Origin: Glutinoglossum americanum
Taxonomy: Eukaryota; Ascomycota; Geoglossomycetes; Geoglossales; Geoglossaceae
DNA: 64,000 nucleotides
Assembly (NCBI GenBank): GCA_020080175.1
Contig: JAGHQL010000104.1
Location: 1-64,000, forward strand
Direction: 5' to 3'
Part shown: positions 44,806-57,606 of the stretch, one piece after another
How the letters are laid out: each line of letters starts with the position of its first letter
Numbering within the stretch: the first letter of the stretch is position 1
The notes under the pieces: model-generated
Database searches by the model: none
What the model was told of the DNA's origin: nothing
Seen by the model: the letters and a program-made list of their open reading frames with translations, nothing else
Made by a program: the position numbers and the translations under genes

Positions 44806-46491
44806 ATGGCAGATGCTGGCCAGAATAAAACATCAAGCGGGCTTCGCGTCCTTGTGATTGGAGCTGGTGAGGCGTTTCTTATCCCGGCTTGTGCAGAGCA
44901 TGCATATCCTGGGTCACCGGCTGACTAAAGAGAGGGTGCCGCAGGCATTACCGGACTGCTGGTAGCCCAAGGGCTAAAGAAGGTGCGCGATACACCCTGG
45001 GAATTCCTTAGAGTGTCCGCTTTCCCTACATCGCCTCGTTGCACCTACAGTAACCGCTTTCTAATGAATCCTAATATTTAAGGTTGGGGTTGACCATATT
45101 GTCTTTGAGAGCGAACCTTCCGCTGCACACTACCGTGCCAGGGAATGGAGCATCGGCATGCACTGGTCGTTGCCGTCCCTGGAAAGGATCCTCCCCGTCG
45201 ATCTCTGGGACCGCCTTCGAGAAGCCCAGAATGATCCGTTCTATGAGTCGCCGCCGGAGGACGTCTTTCCGCTCTTGAATAGCCAGACGGGTGAAATCTT
45301 AAAGAACATGCCGCTGCCTAAGACGGTGCGAGTCTCGAGGCGAAAGATGCGGGCGTTGTGCAGTGAGGGCGTTGTCGTCAAGGTGAGGATACATAAATCT
45401 TCCATCCTGGGCATCTTTATTTCAATCTTGTGTTTATGCCCACCCTTATTTTCTGAACAGTATGACAAAACCCTCACCGGCATAAGCTATGAACCAAGTG
45501 GCACAGGCGTCACGGCCACGTTCTCAGACGGCACAACAGCCCATGGGACCACCCTCATCGGCAGCGACGGCCCCCGCTCCAAGGTTCGAGAACTCCTTCT
45601 CGGACCGGAAAAAGCAGCCGCGACCTCGCTCGAAATCGCACACAACAACTTGGTAGTTGAGTATGGGGAGGCAGAGAAAGCACTGTTCCTCCGTAGAATC
45701 CACCCGATCTTTTACTGCGGATTTCACCCTAAAGGCTACACGACCTTCGTATCGAGTAGGTTTTGTCCTAGTCTAAACTTCTAGTTTAGTCACTTGTTAA
45801 ATCGTGTGTGCTAACTGCTACTACCCTTATTCTAGTTCAGGACGTCCCCGACAACTCCAAGCCCGAAATCTGGCGCTTCCAGATCGTCGTGTCTTGGCTT
45901 GGCACCCGCGACCCTACCCTCGACGACGCAAGCCGCCTCTCACTCCTCAAGAAACTCGCCGAATCTATGGCGGACCCCTTTCGTTCCGCCATAATGTGGA
46001 TCCCGGATGGCACACCTGTCCCCGGCAACGATATCAGCTACTGGGTCACGATCCCATGGAACAGCCGGGGAGGACGGGCTACTTTGGCCGGGGACGCAGC
46101 GCATCCTTTACCACCACGTAAGTTGGTTGGGAAATCACTTCCCCCTACCTACATAAACAGATTACATTATACCTAGCCAAATAAATACCCTTCTTGGGTT
46201 GCTATTTGTCTGAATAACCACCACCACTAACATCGCCGCTGCCAATAATATATAGATCGCGGTCAAGGCCTCAACCACTGCGTTGGCGACGTCTCGCACC
46301 TCGTCGATGCCCTGAAGAAGGTACAGGATGGGGAAAGCGAGCTCGCGGAGGCGGTTGCGGGGTATGAAGAGGAGATGATCAAGAGGGGGGCAAAAGAGGT
46401 GGAAAGCTCATTCCAGAATGCGATGATGGTGCATGATTGGGGGAGGCTGAGTGAGTCGCCTTTGCTAAAGAATTCGCTGGGAAAGGGATGA
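44806..46491 (+). CDS. FAD-dependent monooxygenase (PF01494-type)
   Basis: Six exons: 44806-44866, 44945-44982, 45083-45382, 45461-45755, 45836-46117 and 46256-46491. All introns are GT..AG (78-138 nt) and the frame is kept, giving 403 residues. The N-terminal Rossmann motif is VLVIGAGITG (GxGxxG at residues 19-24). The DG motif appears as LIGSDGPRSKVR. The second FAD motif is GDAAHPLPPHRGQGLNH (317-333), interrupted by the last intron. This is the group A flavoprotein monooxygenase pattern (salicylate/phenol hydroxylase-like), using NAD(P)H and O2 on an aromatic or polyketide-type substrate that cannot be named. No signal peptide. It is the downstream neighbour of a LaeA-like methyltransferase in the same direction, which suggests a small modification pair for a secondary metabolite (inference). 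Confidence 0.9.
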
Positions 46492-48929
46492 CGTAAGATT
46501 GCGTTCTCCGAGAGATATCTGTGATTCTGGCTTGGTATATCCGTTACTATTACTAGCTTATCATTATTAGGGATTTCTAGAGGGCTTGGGTTTGTATGTA
46601 ACTACCACCCTGCTCCACCTTCCTAACATCTAGTCACACAGCCCCGGTCTGGTAGATCTTCCCACTATAGAATCACCTATCTATCCTTTACCTAGGGGCG
46701 CTTGCGCGGTTCGGTGTATCTAGCTTATCCATATATGACAGCTACCAGCACCTCCCACCCCTAGAATTCCTAGAATCGGTGAGTAGATTACCAAGCTCAC
46801 CCAGCCAGTTATTGGAGACCCGCTGCACATGTTCCGAGGTCCCGCTAATCGGTGATAATTCGCGATTTGGCGATTGAGCAAGGATTTAATCAGGGAGGCG
46901 GATGGCTCACGGTGAGGGAAGGACAGGGGGGTATCGGGACTGGAGCTGGCTGGTTGGCTGGGTACACTACCTTATCTACATGGCTCCAGCTGCCTAGTTG
47001 TTGTTACCTTGAATTTAGGTTCAGGCAAGATGGGTCACCAACCTAAAAGGGCTAATATTTTGAAATTATGTGGATACGGGACACCGAGGGCAAGGCGATC
47101 CTATCGTTACACCCCTTCAAGGTGAGATTATTCTATGCGAGCCTGGATTTTCCTGGGTCTCGCTTTGAGATTCCATCAGGTTGTCTAAGCGGATGCGGTT
47201 GTCCCGCCTGCACATCTCGATCATGCGGGAGGTGAATGATGGTGAGTGCTACCAAGGAACTAAAGGACCCATGAGCCCGCTCGGGCGCCACAGGACCCAC
47301 TGGATAGGTAATTGGGAATCCTAGTTAATCGTTTCCGTGTGGAAGCTACTCCGCGAGCCCAAGCGTACTTACGTTCCTAATTTCGCAAGTTTGACGATGA
47401 GCGGGAAGCTACGGTAAGGAAGCGGCGGAAACATACATGTATTGGAGCGGTCCCTTATGAAACCGGAGTAGCTACCCCAATCGCACCTGAGGGCCAAGAG
47501 GCTTGCTCATATGGGCTCTCCACGGATTTGTCCGGATGGTTGATAAATCTGCTATCTAAGGCACTCTTCTTGTTGCAAATCGGTTCCACAGAGACATTGT
47601 ATGTGCCAGTTAAGGCGTGGGTTTCTGGTAATGTTCGGGTCGATCTGACTGCATCTTTGGTACGATATCTATTTAGTTGACGTGCAACCTTCCAAACGAA
47701 AGTTGTCAAGGATGGAGGCGGGCCCACCGAAGCGGCGTACCTGCATTTCGGAATGGCAACGGGGCACCGCATTATTGTCTTTCTATTTCCACGACCCTGG
47801 TTTCTCCGTGAAACGCTGCTCGTGAAACGGGGACACGATGACAGAGTTAGCTTAGAGTATGGCCAGATAAGGGTTGGAGGAAAGTCAGGTGGTCTTCAGC
47901 GGAGTCACCTGATCCACCGCTTTCTGTTCATCCTAACTCGCCCGGTTTTAGATATAGAGGGCGGGCTCTCGGTCAAAGGTGGTTTTCTAGCAGAGGCCAT
48001 ATGGCTGCACAAGTGAGCGGGATATTCTATAAGTTCCACCATAGCGAGAGTACGAAAAGCAATGGGTGAGGGCGTAGGATTTCCATCACGCTGACAATCT
48101 GCACTTGAATCTCTATTGCGATCGCCTTGGATGCAGTTGTGGCTAAACTAGGGGATATCGGAGCGAAAGCGGGGGGATCACTTGTTTGTGCGCCTTATGA
48201 AACGTTACTACCGATCCCCAAGGAATCCCCCGAATGTAGGAATTACAATGTGGAGTGCAGCCACAGGTATTAGAAAGATGGGCCTCATTGAGTGATAAAA
48301 TTGCACTATTTTATTTACAGGTCAGAGTTCTAGGACTTCACTCTGGATCTGGGCGAAAAAAAGCAAAGCAAAATAACCAAACCTAATATCTCTATCTACC
48401 CCTATTCTCGATAATCCCAGAGAAAACCCTTTCGGATCGGCTACGCGCCATTCCGTTGTTGTACTAAGCACTAACCCCATGCTCACCTCCACTCTCTATA
48501 CTTTCTTCGTGTGGAGTGACGTGGATGGCCACAAACTTGGGTCAGCCTTCACGCACGGCCGATCTAGCTAGGCCAAAGATGCGGTGGTCCCCATTTTAGC
48601 CATGGCTTATATTAATGGACCTTAGAGCCGTACAGCTGGTTGCGGTGTTTCTTGGTTACGGTAGTAGCCTGTGCAGGCAGGATGTGACTATCGGGAGCGG
48701 GAGGAGGAATGCCGCCCGGGCTTAAATCGACTCAGATCGCATCGTGTCGCCCATCGATCGGCGTCTATGTTACGCACGCTTCTTCTTCATCTAAAAGGAT
48801 TAAATTCCTCCTGCAGAATAGCATTCCTTTCTTGCTTCTCATCTACTTTCCTTGGCAGCCTAAACTACTCTGTAGTAAGCGTTGTCCATCCCGTTGTTCC
48901 AACGGATTACAGTCGTTTCGATCACAATA
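46492..48929. other. gene-poor stretch of ~2.4 kb
   Basis: Unsupported frames only, for example opposing frames near 47455-48016 that show no family features. It contains the presumed promoter of the large secreted protein. Confidence 0.5.
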
Positions 48930-51900
48930 ATGGCCAACTCTCTTTTCCGTCCTATTGGGCTCCCACAAGCCTTCATTAAGGCTATATTCACCCTCGTTTT
49001 TGTTGTGCACATTGCTTCTGTCGTTGACGCGCTTGCATCAACGGACACAATCACTAGCGGCGGCGATAATTCTCGGGCGGGATATCAGGCGTGAGTGTAT
49101 TCCTGGAAATGTAATCTGGAGCGATCTAGCTGACATCCTTGCAAGTAATCACAACATGGATCCGGCTGTGGTAGCGAGCGATCAGTTTGGTATCCTTTGG
49201 AAGCAGGCGCTTCCTGGTAAGTATCGTGGAGCGACTGAGCAGGTATTCGCACAGCCTCTAGTATACACCCCAGGGGACACACAATATGTATACTTGGCGA
49301 CCACCATGAACAACATCTACAAAATAAATGCAAAGGGAGGAGGCATCGTCCTAGCACGGAACTTAGCGGTTCCGTTTCTTGAGGCTGATTTGAACGGATG
49401 TACTGATATCAACCCCCTCATTGGAAGCACGGTAGCTTACCCCTCTGATTGTATCTCCTGCAAGAAGCTGAAAGACTCGCTAGTCTACTGGCGTAATTGA
49501 CCCCAATACCAACACGTGGTACTTCACTATCAAGACCTATGAGGATCAGACGGACAATGTGAAAGGACGGCTCAATGGGAGATATTTCATCTATGCAGTC
49601 GACGCCGAGACGCTAAAAGACAAGCCTGGTTATCCGGTTTCACTAGAAGGTCTCGTTGCCAGGAACAACAATCGCCGAATGTTCCTATCGGGGAATCAGC
49701 ACCAGCGCCCAGCCTTACTTGATGTGGGACGCTACATCTATGCCGGATTTGCCTCCCACTGCGTCTTATACAACTACACAGGGATGGTCATAGGGTGGGA
49801 GAAGTCCAGTGGGGCTATCGTTGAGACCTTTACCACAGAGGCAGGGCCAGAGCCGAACACCGTCCCGGGTGGTGGTATCTGGATGTCAGGGGGCGGCCTT
49901 GCATCGGATGACGCAGGCAGCTTGTGGTTTGGTAGCGGCAACGGCTTTGCCTCCCAGCTGCACGGAACTCCTCTCTCAGGCCGCCAGCCCCCTAGCTCAC
50001 TGGAGGAAGCTGCGGTCCACATGAGGATTAACGACGACGGCACACTCAAGGTGGTCGACTTCTTCATACCTTGGGAGAAGGAGGCGTTAGATGGCGCCGA
50101 TAAAGGTAGCCGTTTCCCTAGTATAGACCACCGGGGTGGCCCGCTCACAGTGCTTGTGCAGATCTGGGGACATCTCCCCTCGAGCTCCTTCCGAATACGT
50201 TTAGTTGTCCGAACTCTAAGCGTCTGGGCGTCATCACGGGCAAATCTGGAAAGACTTACTTTTTGGACATGGATAATTTAGGCGGATATTCGATGGGAAC
50301 GGGAGGCAAATCAGATGCAGTCCCGCAGGTGTACCAGAACAAGAATTCCGTGTACTCTGGAGCAGGGGTGTATCCACTTGAAGGTGGCTACGTCTACATC
50401 AATGTCATCCAGTGGCCCACAGTGGTGTTCAAATTTAGCTGTGACAGTGGTGGCAATGCTGTATTTACTCCAGTAGCTCAGTCGAGTGAGAATTCTGCCT
50501 ATATTTTGGGCGTCGGGCATGGTCAGTTCTTCAACGCTGGTTGATCCTATCTAGATGGCTAACGAACCAAAGGTACTACGACTTCCTTGAACGGACAGCC
50601 CGGGACAGGCCTCTATTGGGTAACAGATGTGCAAGGCTATGGTCTACGTGTCTACAAGGCAGTCCCCGAGAATGGAAAACTCGTGACAATTAAGCTCCTC
50701 AACCTCGTTGGAGTTACCAAGTTTACGCGACCTGTGTTCGGCAACGGAATAGCATACATCGCCACAGGAGCTGGTATGCTTTATGCGGTCGGGTCGCCTG
50801 TGAATCCACCAATTACTTGTTCAGGTCCATATAACTTCGGCAGCGTCGTTATCGGCAACTCGTCAATACCGAAGAACATTTCATGTCAAGCAAAAATTAC
50901 TACGACGGTAACTGGAGCGGGCCTTACCTCGCCAGCCAATTTTGTCCTCTCTGGGCTACCGAGCCTACCAGTGACCATTCTTCCCGGCCAGAACTTCACC
51001 TTCGAGGTCAAGTTCAAACCTTCGGCCCCTGGTCCACTTTCGAATGAAGTACTCCTAAATACAACGAATGGAGCTGCCGGTTTTTCCACGCAGACGACGG
51101 TTGGCTTAGGAGGCACTGGCGACTCGTTAAACCCGCTTTTAGCTGTTGAACCAAACACTGTCACTTTCGCAGGTGTCACCATTGGCCAGGATAGCGGCGG
51201 CGAAACAGAATCGTTCATCATCCTCAATAGAGGTGACAGTATTCTCAGTATTTCGGGTTATAATTTTTCCGTTGTTAGAGAGGGTGGTCCTCTTACCACA
51301 CCCAATATTACCGCTAAAGGCCTTCAAGTAGGCCCGTTCACTTTTCAGGGATTACCAACGTCGATCCCTGGGAAGGGACAGACCACTGTTAATATCAACT
51401 TTAACCCTCTGACAAGCGGAAAATTTGCTGTATACCTTACCATTCGATCAAACGGCGGAAATGCGGTCGTCGATGTTATCGGAAAGAGCGAAACACCCCC
51501 AAAAGCCCTACTCGAGTTCCAGTCCGTTGATGGCAGAAGCTGGGTTCCATTTGACAATAAAACTGCCTTTACGTTTGGAAATGTCCTTGAACAGCAGACC
51601 CTGCTCAGGAAAATGCGGTTATCCAACATTGGAGGTCGGAACGCGGGCCCATTGAGTATCACTGTCTCCAAGATCCCGATTGGGTCTGACGGCATTATTG
51701 GTGCGGAGACCGCTGTTGACTTAGCTGAGGGAACGTCTATCCTGCCTGGAGAATCGAAGGACGCTACCCTTTTCTGTTCAGTTCCGAGATCGCAGGTCAA
51801 CCTTGACTCCTATAATGACACTGCAACATGGACTATGAATACAGATGACCCGACTTTCGGGAAGCAAGTCATCAAGTTCTTCTGTAGAGCTGTTGCAGAA

Positions 51901-54449
51901 CAAGTGGGTCCCCTCAAACCTAACGGTGACGCCCTTTATCACTATGTTGGCTGCGCCAGGGAAAACAACCCCACTCGGCAGCTCAAGGTACAGCTTTGGT
52001 CCAGAAATGACAACAACAATGGTATGTGCCTGGATGCCTGCTCTGCGGCAAGCTGGACATTTGCTGGCACACAATACGAGAAAGAGTAGGTCTTAGCTTC
52101 ACCTTCAAGCTAAAAATCGTTCTTACTAACATATATAAAGGTGTTGGTGTGGAAACATAAAGCCAGCCGTAATTGACTCGGATGCCCAGTGCAACTTCAA
52201 TTGCGCTGGGGCCCAAAACCAGACTTGCGGTGGAAACGGCCTCTTCCACGATAGGTCTTATATCAGCTTATTTGCTAACTCCGACAAACTCACGAACACC
52301 TCTAGCCCCACAACGAGCCAATCAACTTCGACCGCTAGCTCGGCTCCCACAGGCCCAGTGGTCAACCCAGGAGATAGCCTATTCAAATCACTTGGATGTT
52401 GGAAAGAACCCCCCAGCCGGCGAGCTTTACCTAACCTTGTGCTGGCGAAGGATGATTTAACTATCCATGCTTGTCTTGCCGCTTGCCCTGGTTCCAATTA
52501 CATCGGCGCAGAATATGGACGAGAGTGTTGGGTAAATCCCCCTACTCTAAACATCCCACCCACGGTGAAACGGTCTAACAGGCACATTATAGTGTGGCAG
52601 CGTACTCGATAGCGGCTCCGTTCAAGCCCCAGCGGCGGACTGCAACATGCAGTGTGCGGGTAATGCAAGCGAGGTGTGTGGTGGCAGTTCGCGCCTCAAT
52701 CTATACACTTCCGTGGGCACAGCCAGTACGGGGGTCGTGAGCAAAACCACAACATCCGTGAGCTCAACGCAGACGGCTCCCACCGCAGTCCAAACGGTGG
52801 GCAGTTACATACTCCTGGGCTGTTATAGTGAAGCCTCTGATCAGCGTGCTCTGACCGGAAAAGCCATCTTCGACGACTCAATGACTATTGAGCTCTGCCA
52901 TGATGGGTGTTCTAGCTTTACCTACTTCGCAGTTGAGTATGGCCGCGAATGGTGAGTTCTCACTAGCCATTTGAGATTCCCTGCCTTGACTCTTCTTAGT
53001 TATTGCGGAGGAAAGATCAACAGCGGATCCGTGTTAGTCCCGAACCAGTCCGACTGTAACTTTCCTTGTCCCGGCAACAAGACAGAAATTTGCGGTGCCG
53101 GTAATCGCCTCAATATGTATCAACTTAGGTCAACGACGAGCATTGCCAGTACGACCACGAGCAGTGGAACCACCAATAGCCTCATAACTGCGAGGACCGC
53201 CATCAACAGTTCGAGTTCGGCCAGCTCAGTAGTAAACACAACATTTGCGGGCACCAGCAGCGTAAGCACCACGACAACCACGGTGAGTGATGCTACTACT
53301 ACCACAAGTTTTACCAGCATTAACAGCACCACCACCGCAACTATTTCCATCAACACAACCACGGCCACTACTACTAGCATCTTGAGTTTCCCCCCTAGTT
53401 CACGGACCCGTAACCGTACCCGCACTAGTACTCGGACCCGGACCCGAACCCTGACTGCCACCAATATTACAAGCTCTATCAGCGCAGGCAGCACGACTGA
53501 TACCTCAGTCCCTATGAATACGACTACAGTTGCCACCACCGGCACCTCAAGTTTCACTAGCATCCCAAGCACTGTCGACGCAAACAGTACGGCCATTACC
53601 CCAACTTTCATTAACACGACTACGATAACTACCACCGGCATCATAAGTTTTCCTAGTTCAGAAACCGTCACCCCGATTAACGGCACCATCCTTAGCCCTT
53701 CGAGTTCAACCGGCATAAGCAGCACAAGCAGCACAAGTGCCAATACCACGTCCTCGAGCATCGCCCCCACCCCCCCGAGTACGACCAGCATAGCCAGTGT
53801 AGTCCCCACAAGCACCTCGACGTCTCCGGAAGCACCTCCAACCACAGACCCCTGGGCCTACCTCGGGTGCTACACCGACCACCTCGACCGCGCCCTTCCC
53901 CTTGCCTTCCACAGCTCCCCCTCCATGACTCCCACAGAATGCAAAACCCTCTGCCTACACCAAAATTTCCCTCTCGCCGGCGTCGAATTCAGCAGGCAAT
54001 GCTTTTGCGGCACCGCCCTCCGGAACAGCACCCTCGCCGCCGCCTCAACCTGCAACATGCCGTGCGCCGGCAATTCGAGCGACACCTGCGGCGGCGCATT
54101 CAGGATGAGCGTCTGGAACTACACCGACTGGAACCCGACCGCGGTGGTGGAGAGTGTGGGGGATTATGTGAGTCAGGGGTGTTGGTCTGATGAGAGGGGG
54201 GCGAGAGCTTTGAGCAAGTATTCTTTTTCCAGCGGGGAGATGACGGCGGAGTTGTGTGTGGGTGTTTGCAAGGGGAGAGGGTGGTCGTGGGCAGGTGTGG
54301 AGTATGGTGAGCAGTGCTACTGTGGCGATGGTTTAGGGAGTGCATCTGTAGAGAGTCCGGTGGGGGAATGCGGGATGCTGTGTAAGGGGAACAGGGAGGA
54401 GGTTTGTGGGGGGGCAGATCGGTTAGTAGTTTACAGGCAGATTGGCTAA
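48930..54449 (+). CDS. large secreted protein: quinoprotein-like propeller - ASH-like domains - five WSC domains
   Basis: Eight exons: 48930-49090, 49146-49431, 49484-50105, 50162-50521, 50573-52085, 52141-52531, 52593-52951 and 53000-54449. All introns are GT..AG (48-61 nt) and the frame is kept, giving 1,713 residues. A signal peptide (MANSLFRPIGLPQAFIKAIF...) precedes a PQQ-type propeller-like region (~55-500; ILWKQALPG, YLATTMNNIYKINA, VITGKSGKTYFLDM). Next are Ig-like choice-of-anchor/ASH-type domains (~505-900; YNFGSVVIG, ISGYNFSVV). Five WSC domains follow, starting near residues 930, 1063, 1184, 1517 and 1622. Each has a GC(Y/W/A) start, a paired CWCG/CYCG and a C(A/P)GN..CGG end. A ~235-residue Ser/Thr-rich linker (~1275-1510) separates the third and fourth. 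There is no terminal membrane helix or GPI-type tail. WSC modules bind fungal wall glycans, so a wall-anchored extracellular role is likely; whether the propeller is catalytic is unknown. Confidence 0.85.
53130..53840 (+). repeat. low-complexity Ser/Thr-coding linker
   Basis: Sequence made of ACC, ACG, AGC and AGT codons with short repeats (for example RTRTRT- and TTTxxTTTxT-coding blocks), inside the large WSC gene. Likely heavily O-glycosylated and prone to length change. Confidence 0.8.
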
Positions 54450-54975
54450 TTCTATTGACATAGGGTAGTTGTCGGACGGGCCAGGTGGTGGTGAATGGGT
54501 CATGGATTTAACAGTGTACGATTGAGCCGAGTATCGGTTTTCTGTAATCTCCTAGCTTAATACTAGATTAATATTTAATTTAAACGTCGGTCAAGCGCGG
54601 ATGTCCGGTCGGTTTTTCCTATTACTTGTCACCTACCATTAGACTAGTTTAGGCTCTACTAAGGAGTTTGTGGTAGACTCGGTTTCGGCTTAATCCCTAC
54701 CATTAGAGTCCCCTTCAGTGTCCTTGACTCCACCGCGGGTGGGATGCAGAGGATAGGGCAGGCTTGTCTTTAACTAGTAGGGTAGTAAATCCTCCCAAGG
54801 TTTAACCGATGGGGTCGGAAAACACCGCCCAATAAAATCGCCTCTAGTCAGCCTCTAATTTAAGCAAATCCCGGTCGCAAAAAAGAACAAAACCGCCTCG
54901 CCTACCCTCAACGGCACCCATTCGGAAAACTCATCAAATTTGGTGATCGTCTACTTCAACATAAGTGTTTATTCC
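54450..54975. other. intergenic region
   Basis: About 525 bp between two plus-strand genes. No gene seen. Confidence 0.5.
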
Positions 54976-56964
54976 ATGGCATACCTGTGGGATCACGATC
55001 TCAACAAGCCCGAGGAATGTGTGTATCTGGCAGCTCCGAATTCCTATCTCGAGCTATGGCAGTTTTCGGTGCGTTAGCTATGGTTCATCGGCACTGTGCC
55101 AGCGCTTGGTGCTGACTTAATCCAGGATCCAAAGTACAATCTAGTTCGAGAAGGCTCTTTGCCGGACGATAAGCTCCTGGATAAATTCCTAGATCAAGAG
55201 GTAGAATCGATCCCCTGCGTTGGGTGCATTTAGGTCGAGCAGGTAGCTAACGATGTTTTGTGTCCTAGGGCGAGCATGCCACACCTTCGCCGCCAGAAGG
55301 CTGCACCTTGCTGGGAGGACAGAGGCTACTGTATGTTTACGAACCCAGCTACATCCATCAGTTGCTCGCATTCATGACCTAACTTGAACAAAGCATCCAC
55401 AAATACGGGCCGCATATCGGCGATCGGCCTTACCCCTTCCGAGACGAAGAACACATGATGAAGGTCTGGGACAAACTGAAGCTTCCAAGGGTGTTTTTCC
55501 GCGCTTGGAATGTGACAGCCGGTATGTGTTGGGCTAGAGAGCACGTTAGTGGGGATGGCGATAAGTTCCTCCGTACGAGGGCGTAGGACCCCCCACAGCG
55601 CACACATCACTCACAGCGACATAAGATCTGGTCCTCTCACACCCATGGTCCGCCGACAGCTGGGGCCTAGCGACTAGCTACGACGCTCAGACCCACATCA
55701 CGACCCACCTACTAGGCTATACCCCGGACTCCGACCCGGATCACATATTCCTACACCTGAGATCGGCCGTTGACCTCGCGCACCACCCGCTCCTGGTTCC
55801 GGTGTACATATACGCCGGATGTGTATCGCTCATAGTGGGCGTCGGAGAGACGGCCCGCGGAAAACTACTAGAAATCGATTCCGCTATAGGATTGAACAAA
55901 AACGCGCCTGTCGGTCTCGACGAAGAGATCATTAAGGATTTAAGAGGGAATTTCTCTAAGTTGAACGAGGAACTTATCTCAGCACAAGCAGTTATCTCAG
56001 TGGCTATGGGGTGGCGCGTGTTTTACCCGCAGGTGTCAAAGACTTTGCAGAGGGCTATCCGGATCTTCGAATCAACGGCCACGCCGCGAGACCTGGCTCT
56101 CGGCCACGAGGACATCAAGGATCGGCTTCTCACACTGGATCAGGAGCGGGAGTATAGAGAAGCGCTGCTCAGCGGATCCGACAGCCAGATTCGCTTATTC
56201 ATCAGCATAGTAAGTCCACGCTGAACCGTTCGTCGTAGAGATCCCATTGGTCGGTGTTATCCCCGCTTAGTTAATGCTATGCCCCCCGACAGCTCTACAA
56301 CTTCATGGCGCAGAAAGACAACCAGGTCAATATCTCCGTCGCCCGCGACTCCTCCAGGATCGCCTCGGCCAGCAAAAGAGACAGCTCAGCCATGAAAACC
56401 ATCGCCGTCCTAACCCTAGTCTTCCTACCCGGAACATTAGTAGCCGTACGTAGATACAGAAACTCCCCCACACCAAAAACCAACCAAAGCCCAAGCTAAC
56501 TCTTCCCTCCCCCCCGTTTATCACAGTCTGTCTTCAGCACCAACATGTTCGACTTCCGCTCCCCCAACCCAGAACCCATAGTATCCCGCAAATTTTGGAT
56601 CTACTGGGCCGTGACCGCTCCGTTCACAATCCTAGTCCTAGCCATCTGGACGGCGTGGTATTTCTGGAGCGAGGGGAGGCAGAGGAGGCAGGATCGGGAT
56701 TTGGAGGTTAGTATGGAGGCTTTGGGGGAAGCTGTGGAGGAGGAGGAGGATAAGGAGGAAGGGGAGGAAGGTGAAGATGATATGGGTGGAGAGGGGGGTC
56801 CTGTTTCCAGGAGATCGACTATAGGATTGTCGAAACGGTCTTCGACTTTGAGGTCGGGTGGTGCGGGGTCGAGTACAGTGAGGTCGCTGACTAAGAGGTC
56901 GTCTACTATACAGTCAGCTCTTGTGCGGCCGCCAACTAGACGGCCTTCTGCCCTGCGATCATGA
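54976..56964 (+). CDS. CorA-like-fold membrane protein without GMN
   Basis: Seven exons: 54976-55068, 55126-55200, 55269-55330, 55394-55521, 55626-56209, 56293-56445 and 56527-56964. The frame is kept at all junctions, giving 510 residues. The N-terminal soluble half (LVREGSLPDDKLLDKF, GEHATPSPPEGC, WDKLKLPRVFFRAWN) and a long helical middle resemble the fungal proteins related to CorA. The C-terminus has two membrane helices. The first is MKTIAVLTLVFLPGTLVASV, split by the last intron and followed by FSTNMFDF in place of GMN. The second is WIYWAVTAPFTILVLAIWTAWYF. An acidic then Ser/Arg-rich cytoplasmic tail follows (RSTIGLSKRSSTLRS). Lacking GMN, it may not be a Mg2+ channel. The intron at 55331-55393 (GTATGT..CTAAC..AG) removes what would otherwise be an in-frame stop. 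Confidence 0.82.
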
Positions 56965-57598
56965 TAAAAGAGCTAGCTTGTATGGGCTTCTACTGTTTGG
57001 GCTGTTATTCTCCATCGAGCGCTCAATCTCTCATTGGATAACCACACGTATGAGGGGTCCCTTGGTACATAGTAGCTATTCTAATCCACGCTAAGTCCCT
57101 TATAGGGATGCCCATAGTCTTCGCTATTAGGGTTTGCCGTGGTGACTATGCCCAGCTTCTCGGTGATATACTTATGATGTCATGTGATTGGACTGAGCAC
57201 TTAGCTCATTCGTTTCTTCATTATTCTGGCTTGCTCAGTCACTTCCCACCTTGCTTTCACGCCATCCTTGATCCCTTCACTTACCCCCCGCTCGTCAGCG
57301 CGCTGAGAGTGGCGAATCCATTCCGCGACTCTAGATTCGCAGCTCTCACCTCCAAGGGGTCAACCCGCCCTCATCAGTATTTCATTGAGGGTCGAACCCA
57401 TTCCACGATTCGCAACCCACCAGCACCAAGCAGCCATAGCCAACCTCCCCGAACGGGAACCCCCTTCTCTTTTGAGGGTAGGCGCACGCCCCAACCAGAA
57501 AGAATGGGTTACCCTAAGCTAACGGAGAAAACTGCTCTACGAAAGGTAAGGTAGCAACCAGACACGCAGCCACGGAACTCGCGAATTATCTTAACCTT
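56965..57598. other. intergenic region left of the transposon
   Basis: A 148-codon plus-strand frame (57108-57554) is present but unrecognised. Two related blocks carry CCATTCC(G/A)CGA(C/T)TC near 57318 and 57398. Nothing else is supported. Confidence 0.4.
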
Positions 57599-57606
57599 AT
57601 ACACAA
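57599..57606 (+). repeat. target-site duplication, left copy
   Basis: ATACACAA directly precedes the left inverted repeat and is matched exactly at 60083-60090. Confidence 0.85.

Noticed and set aside
47455-48016. Opposing frames of about 90-105 codons
   Set aside because: No family features and no splice sites that build a longer protein.
53120-53845. 241-codon hydrophobic minus-strand frame
   Set aside because: It is the antisense of the Ser/Thr-coding linker of the WSC protein. Thr/Ser codons read backwards give Val/Leu-rich strings.
55331-55393. In-frame TAA suggesting that the CorA-like gene is a pseudogene
   Set aside because: The interval has a GTATGT donor, a CTAAC branch site and an AG acceptor. 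Removing it keeps the frame, so an intron is the better reading.
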